DNA from: Stenogyne calaminthoides
Taxonomy: Eukaryota; Streptophyta; Magnoliopsida; Lamiales; Lamiaceae
Assembly (NCBI GenBank): GCA_037126765.1
Contig: JBBCBC010000009.1
Span: 24,016,870-24,080,869, forward strand
DNA: 64,000 bases
Direction: 5' to 3'
Below are positions 44,591-56,935 of this stretch, one piece after another. The translations under genes were made by a program, and so were the position numbers. The notes under the pieces are model-generated. The model had not been told where the DNA came from, ran no database searches, and was given only the letters and a program-made list of their open reading frames with translations. Within the stretch, counting starts at the first letter, position 1. Each line of letters starts with the position of its first letter.

Positions 44591-46330
44591 TTCCTCTTAT
44601 ATACCCACTTGCATCTAATGGGTTTGACCCCATTAAGTGGTTCGACTAGCTCCCACACTCTATTATGAAACATAGAACCCACTTTGGCTTTCATTGTTGT
44701 TTGCCAAGAATCTGCATCCTTATCTTGGAGTGCCTCATCATATGTCCATGGGTCTGTTTCCGGGAATCAAGTCCGAGGACTCTCCTATTCCCATGAATCT
44801 CTCGGGCTGTCTAACAACCCTCCCACTATAACGAGGCTCTGGTTGTGAAAACGTATCGTTTGGTATATCATCTAGTACAGTCGGCACTGAGGTTTGCCCT
44901 CTAAGCTCATTTAAGGTAATCTCACTTCTGGGTTTTCTTTGGTTCTATAGTTTTCTTCTAAAATCTAAAGTGGGTGCTGTTAACCACCTTTTGATCTTCG
45001 GAACTATAGAACATACACCCTTTTGTTCCCTTGGGGTATCCTACAAACAGCCTTAATTCTGATCGAGGATCCAACTTACCGGCTTCCTTGTCCAACATGT
45101 AGGCCGGACACCCCAAAGTTCTCATGTGTCTCATACTAGGCTTGCGCCCGGTCCACAATTCTTTGGGAGTTTTGGGAACCGATTTGGATAGCACCAAGTT
45201 TAGAATGCAAGCCGTTGTTTCCAAGGCATAACCCCAGAACGACTTGGGAAGATCCACATAACTCATCATTGATCTAACCATTTCCAAAAGAATTCTGTTG
45301 CTTCGCTCTGCAAACCCCGTTTTGTTGAGGGGTTCCGGGTGCAATGAGCTGGGATACAATCCCTTCATCAGATAAGTAGTTCAAAAACTCATCGCTGAGG
45401 TATTCGCCTCCACGATCAGATCGTAGAGACTTGATACGTTTTTCCATATGATTCTCTGCTTGAGCCTTAAATTCTTAGAATTTCTCAAAGGTCTCAGATT
45501 TATGCTTCATAAGGAAAATGTACCTTGAGCAATCATCAATAAAATTACTCATAACCTCCTCTTGATTTGGTTGACATTGGACTACATACATCTGTGTGAA
45601 CGATCTCTAACACTTCTTTGGCCCTATTCCCCTTGGCTCCAAATGCCCTCTTGGTCATATTACCCTCCAAACATGATTCGCAGGTTGGAATCGATTCAAC
45701 TTGGAGACGCTCCAGTGAACCATCTTTCACCAACCTTTGGATCCTCTTTGGATTTATATGACCTAATCTTAGATGCCAAAGAAGTGTCTCGTTCACGTCT
45801 GATGAACGTTTTCTTTTCTCGGAAACAATTGATGTGTTATAGGATACATTTCGTGAGTGGTGTGCACAGTTAATTGTATAGAGATTTTCCATCAATGTCC
45901 CGTAACAGATACACTCATCATTTCAAAAATGATGTCATTCTTATTAGAAGAAACTTAGTTGTCCTTTAATCGAATTTTAGAAACTGAAAGTGAATTCTTT
46001 CTAAAACTGGGAACACAAAGATAATCTCAAAAAACTTTATCTTCAAAAGATAGGTGCACTTCTCCCACTGCTTTAACTGCTACTCATGTAGCATTGCAAT
46101 GTCTGCTACTTGCGTAGTATTGCAATAATCGTTACTACCGTAGCATTGCAATATCTGCCACTTACGTAGCATTGCAATGTCTTCTACTTTCGTAACGTTA
46201 CCCAGTGTGATGAGGATCTCACTCCCACTACGTTGCCGGATCATTTAGAACCCGTGAAGCCAACATGATTAGTGGATCTCGTATCAACCACCCACGAATG
46301 AGAAGTATACGCCCCTAAACAAGTTTCAAC
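44591..46330 (-). pseudogene. pol: CopL-m pol: protease and integrase
   Basis: On the minus strand: protease remnant WVVDTRSTNHV near 46290, where the catalytic DTG reads DTR. A 27-bp tandem repeat lies at 46076-46201. The integrase zinc region is WHLRLGHINPKRI with CESCLEGN (about 45675-45760), giving H, H, C, C. A core fragment with RSDRGGEYLS is near 45400, and ERSNRILLEMVRSMM carries the catalytic glutamate (about 45290). The C-terminal part runs WGYALET to RTLGCPAYM and RLFVGYPKGTKG, to 44958. Stops and shifts separate these blocks. The linker at 44591-44957 is noncoding in its present form. Confidence 0.88.
46076..46201 (-). repeat. 27-bp tandem repeat inside CopL-m protease region, four to five copies
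   Basis: The plus-strand unit is close to GTAGCATTGCAATGTCTGCTACT. On the minus strand it reads as a nine-residue repeat of the form KVADIAML, located between ITLGN and AVKAVGEV, where related copia proteases have a short uninterrupted stretch. The unit length keeps the frame. Confidence 0.8.
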
Positions 46331-46960
46331 AACTAGTGTATGAGAATTACCTTTCTTTCCGTCCTTTTTTTTTTGGTTGGAACAGGCAAAACCTCCATTG
46401 TCCTCTCTTACCACAGCTTAAGCACTTCCTCTTTGGATTTTCCTTGACTCAACAAGCATTCCTCATCTTACCATTGCCCTTGGCAACAGTTGAGTTTTAT
46501 TGCTTATGGCCTTTGGTCCTCTTCTTTATCTTGCCTACCCTTGGCCTAGAAGATGAAGACGGACCACTTGCCGTCAAAGCTTGAGTTTGGTGCCTTATCA
46601 TCATTTCTGCCGAGTCCAAAAGTTTACAACAAATTAGCTAGCGAGGCCAAAATGCTCAAAAACCTTTCTGGGCAGAGAATGAAGTACCAAATTCATCTGA
46701 GTCTCCAGATCATAATCTGCACTCAGAATCTCAAGTTTGTTCAGATGGGCCATCTATTTTGAGGACGTAATCCATTACGGGTTTTTCCTCCACCATTTTC
46801 AGCGACAACATCTCTCGCAAGGTGATCTGATGAGTCCCGCATGTTTTGACTCGTCAGTTGGCTCATCTGATTTTTGTGTGTCAAAATCCACTTGTGCTTT
46901 TGTGCAGTTATGACAATTATAATTTTCCAATCAATATAGTTTCCATACATATTGTATTGA
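46331..46960 (-). pseudogene. gag: CopL-m gag fragment
   Basis: On the minus strand, a capsid piece AHLNKLEILSADYDLETQMN (about 46680-46755) resembles copia Gag sequence after the central helices. A zinc-knuckle remnant KCLSCGKRGQWRF (about 46385-46430) has the first two cysteines but lacks the histidine. The N-terminal half cannot be recognised. Gag is much shorter than normal, implying deletion. Confidence 0.7.
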
Positions 46961-48488
46961 CATTAAGTATAATAACAGTGGATTAAAAGGTAACGACATG
47001 TTGAACTGAAATAAACAACTATATGCAATAGCACAAGTATATCACAAGGTTCGATCACATTCATCATATTTAAAATCTCAAAAAAAATATGAACATGCAT
47101 CAGCCAACATCTCAAAACAGTTTAAATAAGCCACGTTGGGTGGGTCATTATTTAAACACATTCAAGCGGGTTACAAACAAGAACAGTTACAAACCCTTAA
47201 TATCCAAATTAATAGTTGGCTCCCACTTGACCAATATAAAATTGACAGGGACTTCGGAGAAGTATATGAATATCAATTTTATACCTAAGTAATAACCATG
47301 ATTAAATACAGGATTACTATTTCGCTTTGATCGAGCCTCGTTGGGAGGGTCATTGTCGCCACTAGTAATAACCCACAATCATCCGTTTGGAATTCATTCA
47401 TGTGAAACATATCTTTTGACCGAATCCGTTGGGGGGAATTTCTCCAAAAGAATTCACAAATAAATAAATCATGGAGGTCAAAATTAATTCAATTTTATTA
47501 TCCGGAATAAAATTGTCAATTAATTATTTAAAACATACTTAGTAATTTTGAAGTTGAGATTTTTCAATTTGGCAACCCTCATGCAAACACATTTAAACAA
47601 ATTAAATAAAGCATAAGATAGCACAAATAAATCAAGCAAAACAGAAAAATAAACATATTGGGCACAAATTATCCAATTGCCATGGTTTGATTTTTCTTGG
47701 CTTGATCTTGAAGAAACACGTCTCGAAGTTCTCCCACTCGTTCGTCTCGAAAAAAAAACTTCGTCTCGAACCGCCACGCCAAGTAGCTTTCGCGTAAAGC
47801 CGGGATGCACGCCAAGATCCGGCGGCCCGCTGGCCTAGGGCAGCCTCGGCGATCTTGGCCGCCGCCCGGCGGGGCCACGCCCGCTTTGTGCCTCGGCGCC
47901 TCGGCAGGAGTCGGCAGTTCTCGGCGGGGAAGCGCGCATCCGCGTGCATCGTAGCGTCGCCCGCGCCCGCCTCCGCGCCAGCGTCCTCGGCGGCGTCCGC
48001 GTATCCGGCATCCGCCCGTCCGTTCCGACTGGGCGCGCACCGCCCGTCGCGACCCTTCATCCTCAGCGGCTTCGGCCACCCGCCCCTGCGCCTGCGCAAA
48101 AGCGTGCCGGTAGCGTGGCCAGCGCCGCCCGCTTTACAGTTGCGGATTTCGTCCTTTAATTCTTCGTCTGCCCGGTTCGTCCGGTTACAATTTATTTACA
48201 AAAATAAATAAACCTAGATCTGAACTAGTCTATTACATTGATCCAAATCAAACAAATCCTAGTCTACTTTCATTGGATTTTCTCGCGAGGGCAAAATAAA
48301 TCGAGAGCGAATCGAATAAAAAAAAAACCACAGTTTATATGCATGCAAAATAAAACATTAAAATCCATGACAATTGGATACCTGCAAAATAGATCTAACA
48401 GTTCTACTATCCAATTTCAAATTTAATGTCCACGAATTAAATTACAATTTAAAAATTCAGAGTCTAAAAAGCGGTGGCTCGATGCGAT
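46961..48488 (-). other. CopL-m leader with GC-rich block
   Basis: No recognisable gene. 47740-48140 is very GC-rich and open in several frames on both strands without any family resemblance, like the CopA leader block at 556-1110. Next to the LTR, 48473-48486 read in reverse is close to a primer site (ATCGAGCCA replacing ATCAGAGCCA). Confidence 0.65.
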
Positions 48489-50342
48489 TGTTGGGGAATG
48501 AGTTACACAGATCTATTCGGGGTGAATATTTAAATACAAATTTAATTCATTAATTATTACTAGCATGAATTAATCCTATATTAATTCAAATAATAATTGC
48601 AACAACATATCATGCATATAAAAAAGCCAAGTAAAACCTACGCATGCGGAATCTACGGGTTTACGTGAACGTACCTCTCGGGATGGCAGTGGCTTTGGTC
48701 GGACGGACTAACCAAAAGGACTTCCCAAGTATTTCCTTAGCCCTAGCTCGACAATCCGGTGGAAGGATGCTCGCGAACAATTAACAAAAGGAAAAAATAA
48801 ACTTTGTTGCACCACTTATGTGGATTTGCTAATATTTCCAGCACATGGAATTGTACTTGGGAATGAACTAATCATCCCCTATATATAGGAGGGAGGGTGA
48901 ACGAAATTGTTTGATTTTTCAATGTGGGAAAAGACTTTTCTTGGTCACCAAGAAATCTTGAATATATCTCCTATATTCTTTTTCCCATAATTAAAATATT
49001 CCACAAAAATCCCAACTCCTCTATTATGGCATAATTTTTGAAAAATATAGTGTGCAAGAATCCAAGATTTGGATCTTCTTGAATTTATGAGATATTCTTG
49101 TATTTCAAGAAATACATATCTTCCATAATATCTTTTCAAGAAAATCAAGAAAATCTTTCTTGCCCTCTATTTTCAAAAATTTCGTAATCTCTCTCATGAA
49201 TAACCAAGTGGGAGATTTCTTGAATTTAATGAGATAATCTTGTATTCCAAGAATACATATCTTCATTCCATAACAAAATTCAAAGAAAATCTTTCTCCCT
49301 CTTTTATCCATAAATTTCGAAAAAATTAGGAAATATAAAGCAACAATATTTATTTTATTTTAATCACCTTTTTAGGTTTTGGACTATATGTTGGGCTACT
49401 CAGGGGGCCTTTAGGAGAATTAAGATTGGACCTTCTAATGGATCTTGAATATCTAATATTGAGCCACAATATAATTCAAGCCCATAAATATTAATTAATC
49501 CCACTACATAATTAATATTGACTATCCATCTTAACCCATATTACGGTCAATATGGCTCCGGTCATTATTTCCGTGTTTAAGATTATCTAGCCCATTAATT
49601 AATTCAAGCCTTTGAAATAGCTTTCCGTTAATTAATATCTTTTGTCCTTGGTCGAGGAGCGGTTCAACATTATTATCCATACCGTAAACTAATTCCACTT
49701 GCAAGATTTGGTATGATAAAACTTATGAAACTCCCCAAGGGGGCAAATCAAGCAAGCGTACTTGCACCACGATTCTTCAGATTAAATCTTAGCAATCACA
49801 TGTGACCAATAATATTGCCCAAGATAAAAAGTATTGAATCTCTCCGATTCGCTACCCATGATAAGTCAAAGCAATAGTTACCAATCCCACGTGATCCTAT
49901 TTAAGGGGCGAAGGTTAAGAAACAACGAACCACCGAGGTATAATTCTTCCTTGTTCGATTCTCAAGAATTTATCCTCCTCAGAGGGTCCTATTCAACAAG
50001 AGATCGGTCATGCACTAGTGTAATCTCTTGGTCAAGACAAACCAATCCAGAGCCTTACACCTCAACCTTTCGCGATGGTTGTTCATTTCCATCTAGGTCG
50101 TGAATGGCGTACTTTTTAGTTACAAGGGACCGTTAATTTAATCTTCTATGATCGGGTATCACTAAATTAACTACTGATTGTAACACGCATTTAATTATTG
50201 AACAAGTTATGCAAAGAAATATATATAACATTCAATCATATTTAAAGCATCAGTGATAAACAATTTATTTCAGTAAATAAGTCTGGAAATTCAGTTTCGA
50301 TTATACAAAGTAAAAAGCATACTTTTCAGTATAATCCCAACA
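48489..50342 (-). repeat. CopL-m 5' LTR, complete (1854 bp)
   Basis: Read in plus it starts TGTTGGGGAATGAG and ends AATCCCAACA. Reverse TATA-type box ATATATA at 48880-48887. It is the reference copy for the split plus-strand LTR. Confidence 0.93.
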
Positions 50343-50630
50343 GAGTGTCCTTCCACCGGATAGTTGAGCAAGGGCTAAGGGAATACTTGGGAAGTCCTTT
50401 TGGTTAGTCCGTCCGACCCGAAGTCCTTTGCTTATCCCGAGAGAATGCGCTCCACGTAAACCCGTAGATTTCGCATGCGTAGGTTTTACGTGGCTTTTTA
50501 TATGAATGATTTGTTGTTGCAATTATTATTTGAATTAATATAGGATTAATTCATGCTAGTAATAATTAATGAATTAAATTTGTATTTAAATATTCACCCC
50601 GAATAGATCTGTGCAACTCATTCCCCAACA
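50343..50630 (+). repeat. CopL-p LTR, 3' part (plus strand)
   Basis: Reverse complement of 48489-48776, ending CATTCCCCAACA, followed by the ATGGT duplication. Together with 31785-33257 it makes one LTR. Confidence 0.9.
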
Positions 50631-53600
50631 ATGGTATCTTGACAGTGGATGTTCAAGACATATGACAAGATTCAAGCAAATACTAAGTGACTATGTAGAG
50701 CAAAGAGGCCCTCAGATCACATTTGGAGATAACTCCAAAGGACAGACTAAAGGATATGGAACTCTTGAAATCGATTCAGTTCATATCCATGGTGTTTCAT
50801 ATGTATTTGGTTTGAAGCATAATTTGCTTTCAATAAGCCAATTCTGTGACAAGGGATTTAATGTTGAGTTCTCAAAGAACTTATGTTATGTGAAAGATGA
50901 TACCTCACAGAAAATACTGCTAACTGGTACTAGAAAAGGAAATGTGTATCTTGCTGATTGGAGTTCAACTCCTAAAGATACATGTTTGGTTGTAAAAAGT
51001 TCCACAGATACCAGTTGGTTGTGGCACAAAAGGATGAATCACCTGAATTTCAAAACCCTGAACAAACTTGCAAGATTAGCACTTGTGAGGGGGTTACCAA
51101 ATGAAGTGTTCAGTAAAGAACATGTTTGTGATGCGTGCCAAAAAGGAAAACAAGTTAAAGCATCATTTAAAAGCAAAGTAGATGTTTCTACTGAGAGAAT
51201 ACTTCAATTGTTGCATATGGATCTTTTTGGTCCAGTAACACCAGTGAGCACAAATGGCAGGAAATATACACTCGTAGTAGTTGATGACTACTCAAGATAT
51301 ACTTGGGTCATATTCTTACTCAGTAAGAAAGAGACTCAGATAAAACTGCCTGAACTACTGAAAAGGCTCAGTATTGAAAAGAACCTGAGTGTGGTCAAAA
51401 TCAGACCAGATAAAGGAACTGAATTTATAAACCATATAATATCTAATTATAGTGCAGCAAATGGAATAACTCATGAAACATTAGCTGCAAGGACCCCTCA
51501 ACAAAATGGTGTTGCTGAAAGAAGGAACATGACTCTAAAAGAAGCTGCAAGGACAATGATAGCTGAAGCTGATATTCCTAAAAGATTTTGGGCTGAAGCT
51601 GTCAACACTGCATGCTATTCACAAAACAGATCCATGCTGACCAAGAGTCAAGGCAAAACACCATACGAGCTTTGGAATGAAAGGAAGCCTCTTGTTTCTT
51701 TCTTTCTTGTGTTTGGTTGCAAGTGTTTCATACACAATAATGGTAAAGATCAGTTGAAAATATTTGATAGCAAAGCGGATGAAGGAATATTTTTAGGATA
51801 TTCTGAAGTCAGTAAAGCCTTCAGAGTTTACAACTGTAGGACTCTTATTGTGGAAGAAACACCTCATGTTGTTTTTGATGAATTTACTTGTGTTCAGAAG
51901 AAACAGGAACATGATGCAGGAGAACTGACCAAGAGAATCACCAGACTAAGCCTGAAAAAGAATGACAAAACATCCTCTGAACCTGAAAAGAAGAAGTCAG
52001 TCACTTTCTATGAATGGAGTGATTCAGACCCAGACAAAGAAGTTCAGGATGGAACTCAGGATGGTGAGACTCAGGATGGAAATTCTCCACTGGAGGAAAA
52101 CCAACACAACAAAGCTGACCAATCTGAACAGACACCAGTTCAAACTCAGGTATGTGATTCCAATGAAGATGTGGTCACAACTGAGGCAATTTCTGAATCT
52201 ATCAACCAAAGGGGAACAAATGTCTCTGACAATGTTCTGAATGGAATTTCCCCTGAGGAAGATGATTCCCTTTCTCCTTTTCTGTTGTTCCCTGAGTTTA
52301 GTGAACTGCCTGAACCTAACATTTTAAATGTTGAGGATATTGTTGAAGGGGGAACATTTAGAAGAAGTTGGTTAGATAGTCATCCTACAAGTCAGATTGT
52401 GGGTGATCTAACTGATGGTGTCAAAACAAAAAGGTTCCATGGTGAAAGTGCACTATTCTGCTGCTTCCTATAAGAGAAAGAGCCTACTGAGATTGAAGAA
52501 GCTCTACAAGATTCTTTTTGGATTACTGCTATGCAAGAAGAGCTGAATCAATTCTCAAGGAATGAAGTATGAGAGCTAGTGGATAGGCCTGAAAGGCACA
52601 ATGTTATTGGAACCAAGTGGGTATTCAAGAATAAAAGAGATGAGAACAACAACATTGTAAGAAACAAGGCAAGGCTAGTTGCACAAGGTTATTCCCAAGA
52701 AGAAGGCTTGGATTATGATGAAACGTTTGCACCTGTTGCTAGACTAGAAGCCATCAGATTGTTTCTTGCATATGCTGCCCACATGAAATTCACAGTCTAT
52801 CAGATGGATGTGAAAAGTGCATTTCTGAACGGTGTGCTTAAGGAAGAGATTTATGTGGAACAACCTCCTGGTTTCAGACAGAATGACCAAGTTTACAGGC
52901 TCAGAAAAGCCTTGTATGGTCTTAAGCAAGCACCCAGAGCATGGTATGATACCCTTTCTCAGTTTCTTACTGACCATGGTTTTATCAAAGGAACTGTTGA
53001 TAGAACTTTGTTCAGGATAGAAGATGGGGAAGATATCTTACTAGTTCAGATATATATAGATGACATCATTTTTGGATCTCCAAATCATTAGTTGTGTGAA
53101 AAGTTTTCTACACTGATGAAAGGAAAGTTTGAGATGTCTATGATGGGGGAGATGAATTTCTTTCTTGGACTTCAAGTGAAACAATCAAAGGAAGGAATCT
53201 TCATCAACCAAGCAAAGTACACCAGAGATCTGATTGCAAAATATGGTGTACAGAATTGCAATGCAGTTAGAATTCCTATGAATACTAACTACAAGATGGA
53301 TCCTGATCCTGAAGGCAAATCAGTAAGTCACACTGATTATAGAGGGATCATTGGATCATTGCTCTATCTCACAGCAAGTAGGCCGGATATAACATTTGCT
53401 ATTGGGATATGTGCAAGATACCAAGCTAATCCCAAGACTAGTCACATGGAGGCTGCCAAAAAGATACTGAAGTATCTTAAGGGCACAATGAATAGAGGAT
53501 TATGGTATCCAGCTGATGATAACCTTGAATTAACTGGTTATTCAAATGCTGACTATGGAGGGTGTAGAATTGACAGGAAGTCCACTACAGGAACTTGTTA

Positions 53601-54000
53601 ATTTCTTGGAAGTAAGCTGATATCTTGGTTTTCAAAGAAACAGACCTCAGTAGCAACCAGTACTACTGAAGCTGAATACATGGCTGCAGGAAGCTGTTGT
53701 GCACAAATTCTTTGGCTAAGACAGCAATTAAGGGATTATAAGATTGTAGCCAATGAAGTACCAATATTTTGTGATAATAATAGTGTTATTGCTATCTCAC
53801 AAAATCCGGTATTGCACACCAGATGCAAGCATGTGGATATCAGACATCACTTCATTAGAGATCATGTCGAGAAGAAGGACATCAGGATGGAGAAGATTCA
53901 TACTGATAAACAGAGAGCTGATATCTTGACTAAACCTTTGGCTGAATCAAGATTTCAGGAACTATCAGTTGAATTAGGGATGTTGGATCCAGGTGTATAG
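50631..54000 (+). pseudogene. pol: SV2 pol, one frame with four in-frame stops
   Basis: The frame is uninterrupted by shifts from WYLDSG to LGMLDPGV, TAG at 53998-54000. Protease has DSG. Integrase has the zinc ligands H, H, C, C in WHKRMNH and CDAC, and the triad D in HMDLFGP, D in RPDKGTEF and E in VAERRN (D-x62-D-x35-E). A linker rich in acidic residues follows. Reverse transcriptase has QIYIDDIIFG (IDD variant). RNase H has TSTTEAEY, but GYSNADYGG has N where SV1 has D. Stops: TAA at 52471 (TCA in SV4), TGA at 52570 (for W), TAG at 53089 (for Q), TAA at 53599 (for Q). Apart from these, the coding sequence looks intact, so decay is recent. Confidence 0.95.
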
Positions 54001-54661
54001 AGTAAATCTGAAAAATTGAAGGTTTTCAGATGCATGAAGTTTTCTCTGGATTCTACTGAGAAACTCAGGATAAAATTAGAAGTACTAAAATTTGAGTCTT
54101 GAAAAACTCAGATATACTGAAGGTCAGTACTAAATATTATACTGGTCTTGCTCAGTACTCAGTATCATACTGAACCCGTTCAGTACTCAGTATTTTACTG
54201 ACATTTTATCAAGGTCAAAACTCAGTAAGACTTATAGAGAGAAATTAGTCTGAAGAAGTAATAACTCATGCAACTCATTTATTGCTTAAGTGAATCTCAG
54301 TAATCATTTGCAATAAATACTAAACACCTGAAGAGAATGTTTTGGGCGGGATCTTTGAAATGCCAAAGAAGGTCAACAGTCATTAATTGCTCTATTCAAT
54401 TAATCACCAATAAGGTTAAAATGGCAGAGTATTTTTCGTGAGATCGTCCTTTCGCATACCCGATTAGTCGGTAATCAATCTTAACCGTTCATTTTCATCA
54501 ATCGATACGATTTCCCATGAATTGATCTATATATTCATTTGAAAAGCCATTCAAGCCCATTTTATTAACCTTTGTCTCCCAAAATTCTCTGCAAAATTCA
54601 AAACCCCTTTTGCCCAGAAACCTTCGTCATTTTCAAAACCTACACTTCCAAAATTCTCAAA
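54001..54661 (+). other. SV2 spacer between pol and third gene, with candidate internal promoter
   Basis: Noncoding, closed in the pol frame. It contains CAGTACTCAGTAT-type repeats and near-palindromes (54130-54240) and a TATATAT box at 54528-54534, as in SV1. Confidence 0.75.
54528..54534 (+). promoter_or_regulatory. Candidate TATA box for SV2 third gene
   Basis: GATCTATATATTC about 130 bp upstream of the ATG at 54662, followed by the conserved AAAGCCATTCAAGCC segment. Position and flank match SV1 12062. Confidence 0.45.
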
Positions 54662-56935
54662 ATGACTTTCTCAGTCTTTGATAAACTAGCTATTTCCAAC
54701 AAGCCATGGTATGAATATGTAGTATCGCTCGAGAGTTCGTCCAATGCTACTCATGAAGAAGAGGCGCTACATATGATCCGAATCGCAAAACTCACAAATC
54801 TCGTCGCAAGCCAACCGGAAGCCGAATACTCTAAGGAGGTAATAGAGTTCATTTCGAATATGAAATTAGATGATGAGGATGGTATCGAGTCCCAGATTAC
54901 TGTTTCCCATCTAGAACATAGCTCGAAATACGTAGATTTTGTACGGGAGGTGTATATAATCCCTAAAAATTTGAATGATGTATTTGAGTTGTGTGATAGA
55001 GGTGAGGATCCAACGACGTATATGTTGGGTCGGGAGCAGGAATACCTTGATAGGATAACATAACATCCTATTAAGTTCGAGGCTACATTGCATAAACGGC
55101 ATTTGAAGCCGAAATACAGAGTTTTGCTAGATATTGTTAGTAAGTGCATAATGAGTCGATCAGGGAGTTTTGAGCAGATAAGCACTCCCAAGCTTAGATT
55201 GATGGCTGCAATCGAGGATTCACCCACCACAGATTTCAATTGGTTGAAGTATCTGATTAGAGTGGTGAGTGACCAGGCCAAGCTAATCAAGAAGGAGGAT
55301 GAATCGATCTCGATCAAAGGCAAGATTCTCCATGCAACTAAAATATCTTTTAATTTTGGAGATGTGCCGAGAAGAGGAGGATATATTTGCCGACTCCACT
55401 CCTTTCCCAAAGTCTAAAGTCATGTTCAAGCCTACAACAACAAGAAAGACTTTGAAAGGGAAGAAAGGTTGGGCCAATCATGGACAAAGTAGCTCAGATT
55501 GAAGGAGTATTGGCCAACCAGTCCACAAAAATGGAAAGTCTGAGTTCTTCTTCAGACATGATACAACTTCAGACTACTCTGACTAACAAATTGACGGCCA
55601 TGGAAGGAAAGATGGAAGGAAAAATGGATGGAGTCAAAGCTAAATTAAGTGCAGAGCTGAAGCAAAAGTATCAGGAGAGGACTGAATTTCTAGAGGCCAA
55701 ATTGGTGGAGAAGAATGATATGCTTATCAAAAATGCTGTTGAGGAAATGAGCTCCATGCTCATGACCAAGATGACAGATATGTTCAAAGAAGCTCTCTCC
55801 AACCAGTTTGCCCAGATGTCTGAAGAATTCTCAGTGGCAAAGAACCACCTGAGGAGGCTAGAAGAAGAACAAGATCAGTTGGCGGGAGAAGTGCGAAGTG
55901 TCAGCAAGGAACAATATCATATGGACACTGCACTATCCAAACTTCTGCCAAGGTATGATGCCAAGAAGGGGGAAAGACCCGAAGCTGATCTGAGAATATT
56001 ATTGGCACACACCTTGGAAAGAAAGGCAAACAAAGAAGCTGAGAAGAAAAGCATTGCTGAAGCCTTGCAAGAAGTTGAAGCCACTGAGAAGCTTAAATTC
56101 AAGAAGGTGGAGAAGCCTGTCTACACTCAAGTTTCTGAGGAAACCATGCAAGAAGTAGCTGCTGAGAAGCTGAGTGCTAGAAGAAGGGTTGGAACAAGCC
56201 AAGCCGGAGCTGAACTGCCTATCAAAAGGAAGGTTGTGACATTTGTTGAACCCGAGGGAAAAAGAGTTAAGGCTTCTAAGCCAACTCAGAGGAAGCTGAT
56301 ATTGGAATTGGAAGAGTCTGAAGAGCCGCAGAAAGAAGTCTTCAATACCAAAAGAGCTCTGAGATCACTTCAGATCGAGCAAGCCAAGAAAACTGCTGCT
56401 TCAGTTTTAGGTGTTCCCTTAATAAGGAAAAAGAAGGAAGAAGAGCAAAGGCGAAGAAGTGGTTTCAAGAAGTTCGCAAGCAAGAGGGGAGGGACAGCCA
56501 AAGAACAGAAGTGGCTGTACATTGACAAGTGGATGCCAGTCCAGTTCAATGATGCGTGGGAAGAGATTAAAAGAACCTTTTGATTTTATTACGATGTGCT
56601 GAGAGAATGGAGAGGGGAGAGCTCAGATTCTAATGAGGCATTCATTGACTATCTGCTGACCTTCTATCCGAAGTACTTACAAAGCTGGATCAATCTTGCG
56701 GATGAAGGAAAAGTTCAGATCACTGCCCCTGGTCCATACTCATACCCCCTCCTAGGCTGGAGAATGGCTTGGTGAATGAAACAACCATTTCTCAGGAGAT
56801 TGCTCAATATGCCATTCAGTTAGGCCTGACAGGTAACAATCCTGATATCATCAAGGAGAGAGATGCGCTGAAGAAAAGATATTATGGAATGTTTAACCTT
56901 GAAGTGCCTGCGGATGAGGTGGAAGAAGAGAACTG
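54662..56935 (+). pseudogene. SV2 third gene (env-like position), three main breaks
   Basis: MTFSVFDKLAISNKPWYEY at 54662 opens an N-terminal region of about 250 residues. It resembles, by general pattern, the plant-transposon-associated domain found in many retroelement proteins (tentative). A TAA at 55061-55063 and a frame change near 55360-55400 interrupt it. A 367-codon open stretch (55480-56583) follows: charged helices with heptad-like spacing (EFLEAKLVEKNDML, AKNHLRRLEEEQDQL), then basic K/R-rich tracts (KRKVVTF, RRRSGFKKFASKR). TGA at 56581 replaces the W of SV1. A one-base loss near 56750 shifts the last 60 codons, which end PADEVEEEN. No signal peptide or membrane helix is apparent, so an envelope role is doubtful. 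Confidence 0.8.

Larger units (their letters stand above)
41536..50342 (-). mobile_element. CopL-m: reverse-strand copia element with one truncated LTR
   Basis: Direct LTRs in reverse orientation lie at 41536-43077 (3' LTR, outer 300 bp missing) and 48489-50342 (5' LTR, complete). The interior has a purine tract, RNase H, reverse transcriptase, integrase, protease, gag and a long leader. It lies within a CopL LTR of opposite strand: GAGTG after its right end corresponds to GAGCA in the full LTR, so it inserted into its own family. All genes are broken. Confidence 0.9.

Noticed and set aside
47632..48211. Arg/Ala/Gly-rich open frames on both strands
   Set aside because: Same reasoning: composition-driven frames in the CopL-m leader.
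48489..50630. A 2.1-kb DNA transposon with 288-bp terminal inverted repeats
   Set aside because: The inverted ends are explained by an opposite-strand CopL LTR lying beside the end of the CopL-p LTR; flanks show no matching duplication for such an element.
54751..55410. 219-codon minus-strand open frame
   Set aside because: Shadow of the SV2 third gene; no independent support.
54662..56935. Reading the third gene as a retroviral-type envelope
   Set aside because: No signal peptide, fusion-peptide-like or membrane-spanning segment is apparent; only the position agrees.
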